Assembly (NCBI RefSeq): GCF_002286965.1
Contig: NZ_NSKD01000004.1
Coordinates: 124,001 to 188,000 of the forward strand
Direction: 5' to 3'
From: Halovibrio salipaludis
Lineage (GTDB): Bacteria; Pseudomonadota; Gammaproteobacteria; Pseudomonadales; Oleiphilaceae
DNA: 64,000 nt
This document shows, piece after piece, positions 49,551 to 57,729 of the stretch (within the stretch, counting starts at the first letter, position 1; each line of letters begins with the position of its first letter). Under the pieces are notes generated by a model, which did not search any database, was not told where the DNA came from, and saw only the letters and a list, made by a program, of their open reading frames with translations. The translations under genes were made by a program, and so were the position numbers.

Positions 49551-49747
49551 TTCGAGTTATTTCAGTGTCTTGACGCTGCCTCCAGTAGGTTCCAGCACAC
49601 TCAGGCCGTACGGCCCTGACAATCTCGCGCCGATCTCCCTGCTGATCGATCCATTTTGAGTAAACCCTGAGCGTCACCGAGTGTCCTAGCTGTTTGGCCA
49701 CGAACTGTGGGTTCATGAACAGGCAAGGCTCACGTTGGCCCCGGTAG

Positions 49748-50095
49748 CTAGTCTGGTGCTACGTGCACCTCGGAGCGCGTGATAAAGCGCTTGCCCTCTG
49801 GCGCCTCCAGTGAAAAACCGGCACCGCGTCCCTCAACAACATCGATGATGAGGTTGGTGTGCGCCCAGAGTTTGTACTGCTCACCGCCAATGTAGAAAGG
49901 CTCGCCAGCAATGTTGCCGAGGTAAACGTCGTGAACGCCGACGCGGAACTCTTCGCGCGGGTAGCACATCGGGGCGCTACCGTCACAGCAGCCGCCCGAC
50001 TGGTGGAAGATAAGTGGACCATGCCGGCTGTGCAGCTCGTGAATAAGGGCCTCAGTTTCAAGGGTAGCCGTGACCCCGATCGTCGCTTCAGTCAT
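49748..50095 (-). CDS. DUF779 domain-containing protein
   Basis: A 115-residue protein with HSRHGPLIFHQSGGCCDGSA, MCYPREEF and FYIGGEQYKLWAHT, the conserved Cys-rich DUF779 pattern. The cysteines suggest metal or redox chemistry, but its biochemistry is unknown. DUF779 genes are commonly found beside ExaC/AldB-type aldehyde dehydrogenases, as here. ATG at 50095 follows GGAGAACAGTC. It is third in the operon. Confidence 0.88.
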   Translation of the reverse strand: MTEATIGVTATLETEALIHELHSRHGPLIFHQSGGCCDGSAPMCYPREEFRVGVHDVYLGNIAGEPFYIGGEQYKLWAHTNLIIDVVEGRGAGFSLEAPEGKRFITRSEVHVAPD

Positions 50096-50150
50096 GACTG
50101 TTCTCCATTGGTGGGCGGCCAGCGCAAGGCTGGCCGCAATGGCTACAGAG

Positions 50151-51179
50151 TCAGCACCCCATGTCGAGTACCATACGCCCCTCGATCTGGCCTTGGCGCA
50201 TCTCATCGAAGATTGTGTTGATCTCATCAATGCTGCGCTTGGTCACCGTGGGCATGACTAGACCTTCACCGGCAAACTCCAGTGACTCCTGCAGATCCAG
50301 CCGTGTTCCGACAATGGAGCCACGTATGGTGATGCCGTTGAGCACCAGGTCGAAGATGGGCAGGGGGAAGTCCCCCGGAGGCAGGCCGTTGAGTGCCACC
50401 GTGCCACCCCGCCGGACCATACCGAGAGCCTGGCTGAACGCTATATTCGATACGGCGGTGACCAGTACGCCATGAACACCCCCTATTTCCGACTTGAGGC
50501 GCTGCCCTGGATCCTCTTCTTTTGCGTTGATTGTGATCTCGGCGCCAAGCTGGCGGGCGAGCTCCAGCTTCTCGGGTGCTACATCGACCGCGGCAACGTG
50601 CATTCCCATGGCTTTTGCATACTGCACCGCAACGTGGCCGAGACCACCGATACCCGAAATGGCGACCCATTGCCCGGGCCGGGTATCGGTCACCTTAAGG
50701 CCCTTATAGGTGGTAACCCCTGCGCACAGGATGGGCGCCGCCTCAAGGAAGCCGAGCTTGTCTGGAATGTGGCCCACGTACTCGGCATCTGCAATTACAT
50801 AGTCAGCGTAGCCGCCCTGAACCGAGTAACCGGTGTTGTTCTGTGACTCACACAGAGTTTCCCAGCCTCCGAGGCAGTGCTCGCAGTGACCGCAGGCATC
50901 GTAAAGCCAAGGTACGCCGACCCGATCACCTTCACGCACATGATTGACACCGCCGCCAATCGCGGCGACATGACCGACGGCCTCATGGCCTGGAATCAGT
51001 GGCAGTATCGGTTTCACGGGCCAGTCGCCTTCGACGGCGTGCAGGTCAGTGTGGCAGACACCGGAGGCGGCCACCTTCACCAGCACCTCACCGGGCCCGG
51101 GACGTGGTACAGGCGTTTCGTCAATCTCGAGGGGCTGACCGAAATCGCGTACGAATGCGGCCTTCATCATCTCTGTCAT
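50151..51179 (-). CDS. adhP: Zinc-dependent alcohol dehydrogenase (AdhP type)
   Basis: A 342-residue medium-chain dehydrogenase. The catalytic zinc ligands are in [15 protein letters not shown] and GHEAVGHV, the structural zinc cysteines in [15 protein letters not shown], and the NAD site in [15 protein letters not shown]. It oxidises primary alcohols such as ethanol to aldehydes, which the neighbouring aldehyde dehydrogenase would oxidise further. The ATG at 51179 follows TGAGGAAAAAACA. It lies between the aldehyde dehydrogenase and DUF779 genes in one operon. Confidence 0.95.
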   Translation of the reverse strand: MTEMMKAAFVRDFGQPLEIDETPVPRPGPGEVLVKVAASGVCHTDLHAVEGDWPVKPILPLIPGHEAVGHVAAIGGGVNHVREGDRVGVPWLYDACGHCEHCLGGWETLCESQNNTGYSVQGGYADYVIADAEYVGHIPDKLGFLEAAPILCAGVTTYKGLKVTDTRPGQWVAISGIGGLGHVAVQYAKAMGMHVAAVDVAPEKLELARQLGAEITINAKEEDPGQRLKSEIGGVHGVLVTAVSNIAFSQALGMVRRGGTVALNGLPPGDFPLPIFDLVLNGITIRGSIVGTRLDLQESLEFAGEGLVMPTVTKRSIDEINTIFDEMRQGQIEGRMVLDMGC

Positions 51180-51239
51180 TGTTTTTTCCTCATTTCGTAT
51201 AAGACGTGGAAGGCGGTACCAACGCCGCCTGGAGTGAGA

Positions 51240-52760
51240 TCAGAATAACCCCATAGGGGTTTGGCTGTAGCTCACGAGCAGGTTCTTTGTCTGCTGGTAG
51301 TGAGCCAGCATCATCTGATGGTTTTCGCGACCGATGCCTGATTGCTTGTAGCCACCGAAGGCCGCATGCGCGGGGTATAGGTGGTAGCAGTTGGTCCAGA
51401 CCCGGCCCGCCTGGATGCCGCGCCCCATCCGGTAGGTGGTATGGGCACTGCGCGACCAGAGACCAGCGCCCAACCCGTAAAGCGTGTCATTGGCAATATC
51501 GAGAGCGTTATCCATGTCGGTGAAATCTGTGACCGAAACAACGGGACCAAAGATCTCCTCCTGGAATATCCGCATGCTGTTTCTGCCTTCAAACACTGTT
51601 GGCTGGATGTAGAAGCCGCCGGCAAGATCGCCTTCTGGCTGTAGTTGTTCACCACCGGTAAGTACCTTGGCACCCTCTTGGCGACCAATATCAAGGTAGG
51701 CGAGGATTTTCTCGAGCTGATCGCGCGAGGCCTGAGCGCCGACCATGGTCTCGGTGTCGAGCGGATTGCCGGTTTTGATCCGTCCGACTCGCTCCAGGGC
51801 AGCATCCATAAAGTCGCCATAGAACGACTTCTGGACAAGCGCACGTGACGGGCAGGTGCAGACCTCGCCCTGGTTGAGGGCGAACATGGAGAAGCCCTCA
51901 AGAGATTTCTCGCGGAATCCATCGTCTTCGGCAAAGCAGTCCTCGAAAAAGACATTGGGAGACTTGCCGCCAAGCTCCAGGGTAACCGGGATGATATTCT
52001 CCGAGGCGTACTGCATGATCAGCCGCCCAGTCGTCGTCTCACCCGTGAAGGCGATCTTGGCGATACGAGGGCTGGACGCAAGCGCCTTGCCGGCCTCGGC
52101 GCCAAAGCCGTTGACCACGTTGAGAACGCCGGCTGGCAGCAGATCCGCGATCATCTCGAGCAACACCAGAATGCTCGCCGGTGTCTGTTCAGCAGGCTTG
52201 AGCACGATGCAGTTACCCGCCGCAAGTGCCGGCGCGATCTTCCAGGTGGCCATCAAGATCGGGAAATTCCACGGAATAATCTGACCAACGACCCCAAGGG
52301 GTTCATGAAAGTGGTAGGCCACCGTGTCGTTGTCGAGCTCACCGATGGTCCCCTCTTGCGCACGGATGACTCCAGCGAAGTAGCGGAAATGATCAATCGC
52401 CAGCGGGATATCTGCAGCCAGCGTCTCTCGCACTGGCTTGCCGTTGTCCCAGCTTTCCGCAACGGCGATCTTTTCCAGGTTTTGCTCCATGCAGTCGGCG
52501 ATGCGGTTGAGTATTACGGCGCGATCAGCGACTGGCCTCGAGCCCCAGGTTTCCTTGGCGGCATGGGCTGCGTCCAGAGCCAGCTCGATGTCGGCGGCTT
52601 TGGAGCGAGGAATGCGACAGAACGTCTGCCCTGTCACTGGTGTAGGGTTATCAAAATACTCGCCATCGACGGGAGCCTTCCAGTCGCCCCCAATGAAGTT
52701 CTCGTACTGATCTTTATAGCTGATGATCGCATCGGAGCTGCCAGGTGCGGCATAGATCAT
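51240..52760 (-). CDS. NAD-dependent aldehyde dehydrogenase (ExaC/AldB type)
   Basis: A 506-residue enzyme with the catalytic Glu in [15 protein letters not shown] and the catalytic Cys in [36 protein letters not shown] is the cofactor entrance. It oxidises acetaldehyde and related aldehydes to acids. ATG at 52760 follows the strong GCAGGAGGACAAATC site. It heads the minus-strand operon and is preceded by a sigma-54 promoter and a 17-base palindrome. Confidence 0.95.
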   Translation of the reverse strand: MIYAAPGSSDAIISYKDQYENFIGGDWKAPVDGEYFDNPTPVTGQTFCRIPRSKAADIELALDAAHAAKETWGSRPVADRAVILNRIADCMEQNLEKIAVAESWDNGKPVRETLAADIPLAIDHFRYFAGVIRAQEGTIGELDNDTVAYHFHEPLGVVGQIIPWNFPILMATWKIAPALAAGNCIVLKPAEQTPASILVLLEMIADLLPAGVLNVVNGFGAEAGKALASSPRIAKIAFTGETTTGRLIMQYASENIIPVTLELGGKSPNVFFEDCFAEDDGFREKSLEGFSMFALNQGEVCTCPSRALVQKSFYGDFMDAALERVGRIKTGNPLDTETMVGAQASRDQLEKILAYLDIGRQEGAKVLTGGEQLQPEGDLAGGFYIQPTVFEGRNSMRIFQEEIFGPVVSVTDFTDMDNALDIANDTLYGLGAGLWSRSAHTTYRMGRGIQAGRVWTNCYHLYPAHAAFGGYKQSGIGRENHQMMLAHYQQTKNLLVSYSQTPMGLF

Positions 52761-52790
52761 GATTTGTCCTCCTGCTTTTTTGTTGGTTAT

Positions 52791-52807
52791 GCAGTACGTC
52801 GTACTGC
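52791..52807. promoter_or_regulatory. 17-base perfect palindrome in the aldehyde dehydrogenase leader
   Basis: GCAGTACG-T-CGTACTGC lies between the sigma-54 promoter (52819-52835) and the aldehyde dehydrogenase start, covering the predicted transcription start. It could be an operator for a repressor or an mRNA hairpin. A partial match, ACAGTACGCTGC, lies at about 52937-52948, in front of the activator gene. Confidence 0.55.
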
Positions 52808-52818
52808 ACACCAGTCGG

Positions 52819-52835
52819 GGCAAGAATCGGACCAG
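52819..52835 (-). promoter_or_regulatory. Sigma-54 (-24/-12) promoter of the aldehyde dehydrogenase operon
   Basis: On the minus strand the sequence reads CTGGTCCGATTCTTGCC. This fits TGG-N8-TTGC with exactly ten bases between the invariant GG (-24) and GC (-12). It lies about 60 bases upstream of the aldehyde dehydrogenase ATG, and the divergent gene encodes a sigma-54 activator with a GAFTGA loop. Confidence 0.75.
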
Positions 52836-52973
52836 AACCCACCTTTATTTTCAGGTAACTGATTTTGTAGGGTTTATAGGGTGGAAGGTTTTAACGACGA
52901 AAAGTCGCATTGGGAGGTTGCAATGTGGCAAACTGCGACAGTACGCTGCAACGTGCAACACAGGAAGACTGCG

Positions 52974-54857
52974 ATGGGTCGCCGTGGTTATATGGATCAG
53001 TGGAGCTTCGATCAGTTGCGAACCCGTTTGCTTGAGGGCGCTGATCCGCCGGCCGGTGTCGCCGACGGCGTGGGGCGCTCGTGGCAGCGCTGTCGCACGC
53101 TCGGGCTGAAGCCCGGGCGCTCTGGCACAGATGCGATGCTTGAGCAATCTGCGCTTGAGCGCATCCGACAGCGCAACGAGCGGCTGATCGCCTTCGCGCA
53201 GCCAGAACTTGCTAACTTGCACCAGCAGATCGCCGGCACCAACAGTGCCGTTTTGCTCACCGATGCCGAGGGCATCATCCTGCAACGCCAAGGTGATCCG
53301 GCCTTCAACCGCCGAAGCCAGCGCGTCGCTCTGCAACCAGGCGCCTGCTGGGGCGAGGCCGCCCGCGGAACCAACGCCATCGGTGTCGCGCTTGCCGAAG
53401 GGCGCGCCAGCTCTGTTCACGGGGCCGAGCATTTTCTCGAAAGCAACACCTTCCTCACCTGTGCGGCAACGCCGATTCGCGATGCTACTGGCAAGATCAT
53501 TGGGTTACTCGACGTTTCGGGCGACCAGCCCGCGCGTCAGCTCCATGGACTGGGGCTGGTTCGGATGGGCGCACGGATGATCGAAAACCGGATTCTTGAG
53601 GCTGAATACCCGGAAGCGGTATACCTCTATTTCCATGCGCGGCCCGAGTTGATCGGCACCCTGGGTGAGGGCATCCTTGCGCTTGATGAGAATGGCCGGG
53701 CACTCGCTGCGAATGAGGTCGCAAAGGCTCATTTTCCCCAGCTAGTACCCGGTTATGCTTTTGAGTCGCTCTTTGATGCAACATTGGATCGCATCACCAC
53801 GTTCAACAATGACAGAGTCGTACTGCACACCTTCCAAGGCATCAATGTGACCGCCATCATCCGCTGGCCCGGGCCTGCGACCCGAATATCCGGAGCAGTT
53901 GCAAGGCAAGCCAGCAACCCGTCCTCGGATGACCCGTGCCCAACACTGCATGCGGGGGATCCAGATTTTGTTGCTCGCATGCAGCGGGCAAGCCGTGTCT
54001 TTAACAATGGGATCCCGGTGCTGCTCAAAGGCGAAACCGGCACAGGCAAAGAGCAGGTGGCACGGATGCTTCACGAGCGCAGCGACCGTAGCGATGGGCC
54101 TCTGGTGAGCGTCAACTGTGCTGCTATTCCCGAGTCACTAGCGGAAGCGGAATTGTTTGGCTACCGCCCGGGAGCATTCACCGGGGCCAGTCCAGAAGGG
54201 GCTTCGGGCTATGTGTTGAACGCCGATGGCGGAACGCTGTTTCTCGACGAAATCGGCGACATGCCGTTCGCTCTACAGAGTCGGCTGCTGCGTGTGCTCC
54301 AGGATCGTTGTGTCGTTCCCGTGGGCAGTACCAACCCCATCCCGGTGGACTTTGCGTTGGTGAGCGCCACCCACCAGGATCTACGGGGCGAGATGGCGGA
54401 GGGGCTGTTCCGGGCTGATCTTTACTATCGCCTATGCGGGCTGGAGGTGGTGCTGCCGGCGCTTCGCGAACGCGCTGACCTTGAAGGGCTTATTGATCGG
54501 TTCATTACGAGCACAGATCCAACAGCGGCTCTTTCGCGGACCGCCAAGGAATGCCTGCTTGCCCATGACTGGCCTGGCAATCTTCGCGAATTGCACAATG
54601 TGTTGCGCACAGCAATAGCGCTGCGAGAGCCAGGTAGGCCGATCAATGCAGGTGATCTTCCGGCAACCCTACATTCTGAGGCAAGTACGAATACCGAAAC
54701 GCCGAATTCAACGAAAGGCGAGCTGCGCGAAACAGAAGAGCGCTGTATGATCGAGGCTATCGAGGCCCATCAGGGCAACTACGCCGCTGCAGCCCGGGCT
54801 CTTGGAGTTAGTCGCAGCACGCTCTATCGGCGTCTTCATAAGCGCTGTCAGGGCTGA
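52974..54857 (+). CDS. Sigma-54-dependent enhancer-binding activator (AcoR-like)
   Basis: A 627-residue activator: an N-terminal GAF-type sensory region (GVADGVGRSWQRC..., typical of AcoR), a PAS-like segment, an AAA+ domain with Walker A GETGTGKEQ, the sigma-54 contact loop GAFTGA in YRPGAFTGASPEG, Walker B TLFLDEIGDMP, and a C-terminal Fis-type helix-turn-helix (YAAAARALGVSRSTLYRRL). It should activate the divergent aldehyde/alcohol dehydrogenase operon in response to an alcohol or aldehyde. The ATG at 52974 is chosen because ACAGGAAG lies six bases upstream; GTG at 52881 is possible. Confidence 0.93.
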   Translation: MGRRGYMDQWSFDQLRTRLLEGADPPAGVADGVGRSWQRCRTLGLKPGRSGTDAMLEQSALERIRQRNERLIAFAQPELANLHQQIAGTNSAVLLTDAEGIILQRQGDPAFNRRSQRVALQPGACWGEAARGTNAIGVALAEGRASSVHGAEHFLESNTFLTCAATPIRDATGKIIGLLDVSGDQPARQLHGLGLVRMGARMIENRILEAEYPEAVYLYFHARPELIGTLGEGILALDENGRALAANEVAKAHFPQLVPGYAFESLFDATLDRITTFNNDRVVLHTFQGINVTAIIRWPGPATRISGAVARQASNPSSDDPCPTLHAGDPDFVARMQRASRVFNNGIPVLLKGETGTGKEQVARMLHERSDRSDGPLVSVNCAAIPESLAEAELFGYRPGAFTGASPEGASGYVLNADGGTLFLDEIGDMPFALQSRLLRVLQDRCVVPVGSTNPIPVDFALVSATHQDLRGEMAEGLFRADLYYRLCGLEVVLPALRERADLEGLIDRFITSTDPTAALSRTAKECLLAHDWPGNLRELHNVLRTAIALREPGRPINAGDLPATLHSEASTNTETPNSTKGELRETEERCMIEAIEAHQGNYAAAARALGVSRSTLYRRLHKRCQG

Positions 54858-55039
54858 TGCCGGTCATCTTGGGCCTGGGTTGGGCATAACTGTCGGGTTT
54901 GAACCAGAACACATCGGAGCGGAAGCCGATCCCGAGGCGGCAGCAAACATTGTGTCCTGCTCCCTTGTAGCTTTACCGCGCGCGGCTTCTGTAAGGGACT
55001 GATTTGCATGCTTCTGGATACCCACTGATACGCACCGTA

Positions 55040-55072
55040 CAGGTACAAATCCCGCCGCCCCGACCAATTCCT
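55040..55072. repeat. attR: direct repeat of the tRNA-Pro 3' end
   Basis: These 33 bases match 49518-49550 at 31 of 33 positions; the final 19, from the acceptor strand through CCA to AATTCCT, are identical. The two changes lie in the T-arm copy (TTC to TAC and CTG to CCG), so this copy is not a working tRNA. It marks the right end of the island. The rest of 54858-55103 shows no gene. Confidence 0.88.
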
Positions 55073-55103
55073 CCCTGAATCGTTAACTCCCTTACTCAGA
55101 ACA

Positions 55104-55643
55104 TCAGAACAGATGGGGCTTCCCGTCTTCCTCCACGAATGGATTGTTGAAGGACGATGTCTCTCTCTGGAGACGCGCTTCCGGATGCCTCTGGGCCATG
55201 AGTTCCTTCATGCGCTGCTCATCCTTTTTCCGGACATCGACCATGACCAGGTGCTCGCCATTCTCGATGGCGTCGTGAAACCGGCGGATCCGGTAATTCT
55301 CCGCGCCGATGCCGCCGAAACCCGCAAGAAAGGCGCCTGCGGCCACCATGAACAGAAACAGGGCAATCCAGGCGACGGTGGGCATGGCGAATGCCTGGGT
55401 CCACTGTGCGGTTGCTATGAAAGCCAGGGCGAACAGGCCGCCGGCTAAGGCGCCACGTTCGGTATAACGGGGCAGATCGGTACGGTCAAACAGGCTTGCG
55501 CTGTGCAGCTTCCGGGTAAACAGGCCTGCTTCGTCCCGGCTGAGGATATGGAAGCGCCAGTCCGTTATGCCTTCCTGGTGCAGATCCTCGGAAATGGCTT
55601 CCACGCTGTCCATCCGGTCGACGAGATAGAATAGACGTTTCAT
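55104..55643 (-). CDS. Two-helix membrane protein, unknown function
   Basis: A 179-residue protein. Residues 1-62 form a soluble alpha/beta region (MKRLFYLVDRMDSVEAISED), a hairpin of two membrane helices follows (about 65-85 and 90-112, the latter Gly-rich: FMVAAGAFLAGFGGIGAEN), and a soluble C-terminus carries VMVDVRKKDEQRM. The overall plan recalls small stress-related DUF1269-type membrane proteins, but I cannot assign a family. It lies just outside the right island boundary. Confidence 0.6.
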   Translation of the reverse strand: MKRLFYLVDRMDSVEAISEDLHQEGITDWRFHILSRDEAGLFTRKLHSASLFDRTDLPRYTERGALAGGLFALAFIATAQWTQAFAMPTVAWIALFLFMVAAGAFLAGFGGIGAENYRIRRFHDAIENGEHLVMVDVRKKDEQRMKELMAQRHPEARLQRETSSFNNPFVEEDGKPHLF

Positions 55644-55774
55644 AGGTCACCTCCTGCTCATTCAGGGTTGAACAGGCTCCGAGACCGCTGTGCTTCGGGG
55701 TCTGTTATTACAAGGTACGACCTGATCAGAAAGTGTTCAAGCAGCATGATTGTATGCTGTGCCAGAATAACCCC

Positions 55775-56599
55775 ATGACGATGACCTCACCTGTCCCCGT
55801 GAACACGCCACCCGAACAGTACCGCATCGCCGGGCATGCGGTCCGGCTTCTGCTGTGCGTCGCCGCGTTGTGGCTGTTCATGCTGGAGGGGCGGCTACTG
55901 ACAACCGGCTGGGTGGTGCTGATCTGGACGGTGGTGACACTGGTGATGCTCCGTGGTCTGTTCGGGCGGGCGCGGATCAGGCGCAGGGCTTGGCGCAACG
56001 CCTACCTCTACCCGGAAAGTCCATGGAACCGGCGTCTGCGTGGCGGCATGTGCCTGTTCATCATTCAGCTGGGTAAAGCCAGCGTGCTCGCCGCGGTTCT
56101 GCTGCTGACTGTCGTCCGGATAGGGGATGAACCCGAGGTCTGGCGGTTGATGCTGGTAGCGGTATTGCTGTTTGCGCTGGCAAGAGCCTGCGCGGATCGG
56201 GTGTTCTGGCGCGATGTCTCACCGGTTTACCGCCCGGAGCTGGTTGCGCGGGTAGGGCAGTGGAGTGCGGGTATTGTCCTGGTCCTGTGCCTGCTTCTGT
56301 TGGCGCTGGTTCAGCCACAGCCGGATTTCCGGGAGGCGACCCTGGAGCAGGCGCTCTGGCACGTTACCGACCGTGAAGCGGCCGCGAGCGTGGTCGTGGA
56401 GAAAGGCACGCAGTGGGTTGCGGCCTGGCAGGGCGCGGAGCAGTGGCTGGCGCAGCAGGTTACGGCCCTGGATCAGCCGTACTGGTTCAGGGCAGGGGTA
56501 TGGGTTTCCGTGCTGGTACGCCAGAGCCTGTTCGTAATGGCCCTGCTGGTGTTGTTCAACGGTGTCCTGGCGGAGAGGCTGCGCGATGGCGGGGCGTGA
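55775..56599 (+). CDS. Multi-pass membrane protein, unknown function
   Basis: About 274 residues with six hydrophobic segments: two near the N-terminus (VRLLLCVAALWLFML, GWVVLIWTVVTLVML), two in the middle, one near LVLCLLLLALV and a last one in VRQSLFVMALLVLFNGVLAE. A soluble loop follows the fifth segment. No motif is recognised. The start may be ATG 55775 or 55781. The stop overlaps the next gene by 14 bases, so the two are probably translationally coupled and work together. Confidence 0.7.
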   Translation: MTMTSPVPVNTPPEQYRIAGHAVRLLLCVAALWLFMLEGRLLTTGWVVLIWTVVTLVMLRGLFGRARIRRRAWRNAYLYPESPWNRRLRGGMCLFIIQLGKASVLAAVLLLTVVRIGDEPEVWRLMLVAVLLFALARACADRVFWRDVSPVYRPELVARVGQWSAGIVLVLCLLLLALVQPQPDFREATLEQALWHVTDREAAASVVVEKGTQWVAAWQGAEQWLAQQVTALDQPYWFRAGVWVSVLVRQSLFVMALLVLFNGVLAERLRDGGA

Positions 56600-57704
56600 G
56601 CGCTTGAAAGGGTTGGGGCTGGTTCTGGTCGGTGCGTTGCTGGTGGCCGGCTGGTACGGCGCCGGCGCATTCCATCAGGGGGAAGCGCCCAGGGAGGCAC
56701 GTCTGCATCTGGTGCTTGATGGCAGCCACTATCGGGTGCCGCAATCCCGCCTGCCGGCACTTCAGGCCCGTTCGGGGATCTGGTTCCGCCTGGGGGGTGC
56801 CCTCGCAAGGGAGGGGCTGGAGGAGCGTCTCGAACGGGGTATGGTCCGGCTCTTCGAACCTGTCGAGAAGCAGGTCCCGGCGTTTCTGGACTGGTACTAC
56901 AGCCTCGGGGGTGAATACACCCGCCTGAGTGGATGGGCGCTGGAGAAAATGGGCTTTGAAGGCAGGGCACTGGTGGTCGGCAGAACCGAGGAACTGTTGT
57001 TTGAGGAGACGGATTTCCGTTCGCGTCTGGTGGTGCTGGAGCGTGGGCTTGCAACGGATGCGGGCCGCTATGCGGAGCGGACCCGGACGGGGTGGCGCCG
57101 TATGATGAAGGCCGCCCTGTCGGACTATGAGGTGCCCCCGCCCCTCAACCACGCCAGGGAGAATGATCCCCGTGCACTGGATCTGGATGGGCTGTCGTCA
57201 GGGGGCATGGCGGATGAGCGCAGCAGGCTGGAGAACCGCCTGGCCCTGAGCGGTGCAGGGGGGATTGCGACGGGGGCGCTGGTGTGGCGGGCGGCAACAC
57301 GCGCGGCGGTGGCCTCCGGAGGCCGCGCTGCAGCAGCCCGGGGTGCGGGCAGGGTCGCCTCAAGGGCCGGAGCAGCGGCGCTGGCGGGACTGGGTAGCTG
57401 CGGAGCGACCGGGCCGCTGGCGGTAGGCTGTGGCCTTGTTGCGGGTACCGCTGCATGGATCAGTATCGATTGGGCCATGATCGAGGCGGATGAGTGGGCG
57501 AATCGGGACAGGCTGGAACAGCGTTTAAGGGAAGGGCTTAATGGCGTGCGTGATGATCTGAGGCGCCAGCTCTCCCGGGCGCTGTCTGAACGGTTGGAGC
57601 AGCTGAATGGCCGCCACAGGCTCCGTATCCGCAGGACGCTGACCCCACTGGATACCATAAAAAAGGCCGCCACACAGGGTGGCGGCCAAACGGAGCACGG
57701 ATGA
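56586..57704 (+). CDS. Membrane-anchored protein with Gly/Ala-rich hydrophobic region, unknown function
   Basis: A 372-residue protein. One membrane helix at about 8-27 precedes a soluble domain to about 215, then two Ala/Gly-rich hydrophobic stretches (GGIATGALVWRAATRAAVA; ATGPLAVGCGLVAGTAAWIS) and a charged helical C-terminus. It overlaps the preceding membrane gene. The last codons run through a hairpin that is the terminator of the convergent porin gene, so the final residues (TQGGGQTEHG) are set by that structure. I recognise no family. Confidence 0.65.
   Translation: MAGRERLKGLGLVLVGALLVAGWYGAGAFHQGEAPREARLHLVLDGSHYRVPQSRLPALQARSGIWFRLGGALAREGLEERLERGMVRLFEPVEKQVPAFLDWYYSLGGEYTRLSGWALEKMGFEGRALVVGRTEELLFEETDFRSRLVVLERGLATDAGRYAERTRTGWRRMMKAALSDYEVPPPLNHARENDPRALDLDGLSSGGMADERSRLENRLALSGAGGIATGALVWRAATRAAVASGGRAAAARGAGRVASRAGAAALAGLGSCGATGPLAVGCGLVAGTAAWISIDWAMIEADEWANRDRLEQRLREGLNGVRDDLRRQLSRALSERLEQLNGRHRLRIRRTLTPLDTIKKAATQGGGQTEHG
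57659..57687 (-). terminator. Terminator of the porin gene, embedded in the opposing coding region
   Basis: On the minus strand GGCCGCCAC pairs with GTGGCGGCC over a 5-base loop and is followed by six T residues. It lies 43-71 bases after the porin stop and inside the last 16 codons of the plus-strand gene ending at 57704. Confidence 0.85.
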
Positions 57705-57729
57705 TGATCCGCAGGATAACGGGTCCGGA

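Larger units (their letters stand above)
49414..49716 (-). pseudogene. Tyrosine-recombinase (integrase) C-terminal remnant
   Basis: The first 32 codons from 49716 encode NPQFVAKQLGHSVT and LRVYSKWID, the C-terminal box of phage/island integrases with the catalytic His of LGH and the nucleophilic Tyr of VYSKWI. The frame then passes WRQRQD and, antisense to the t[15 protein letters not shown], as in integrases encoded next to tRNA genes. Everything upstream, including the catalytic Arg and core-binding domain, is missing. It is a decayed element beside attL. Confidence 0.75.
49551..55072. mobile_element. Small genomic island integrated at tRNA-Pro
   Basis: About 5.5 kb is bounded by the tRNA-Pro 3' end and its 33-base direct repeat. 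It contains an integrase remnant at the tRNA end, the DUF779, alcohol dehydrogenase and aldehyde dehydrogenase genes on the minus strand, a sigma-54 promoter, and a divergent enhancer-binding activator. Codon use in it looks less GC-biased to the eye than in the flanking genes. The integrase is broken, so the element is probably no longer mobile on its own. Confidence 0.8.

Noticed and set aside
53817-53831. 15-base match (GTCGTACTGCACACC) to the edge of the palindrome at 52791-52807
   Set aside because: It lies in the activator coding region and lacks the mirrored half; a match this long is expected by chance in 64 kb.
54802-55002. Short plus-strand frame at the end of the activator gene
   Set aside because: It mostly overlaps the activator in another frame and has no recognisable protein features.
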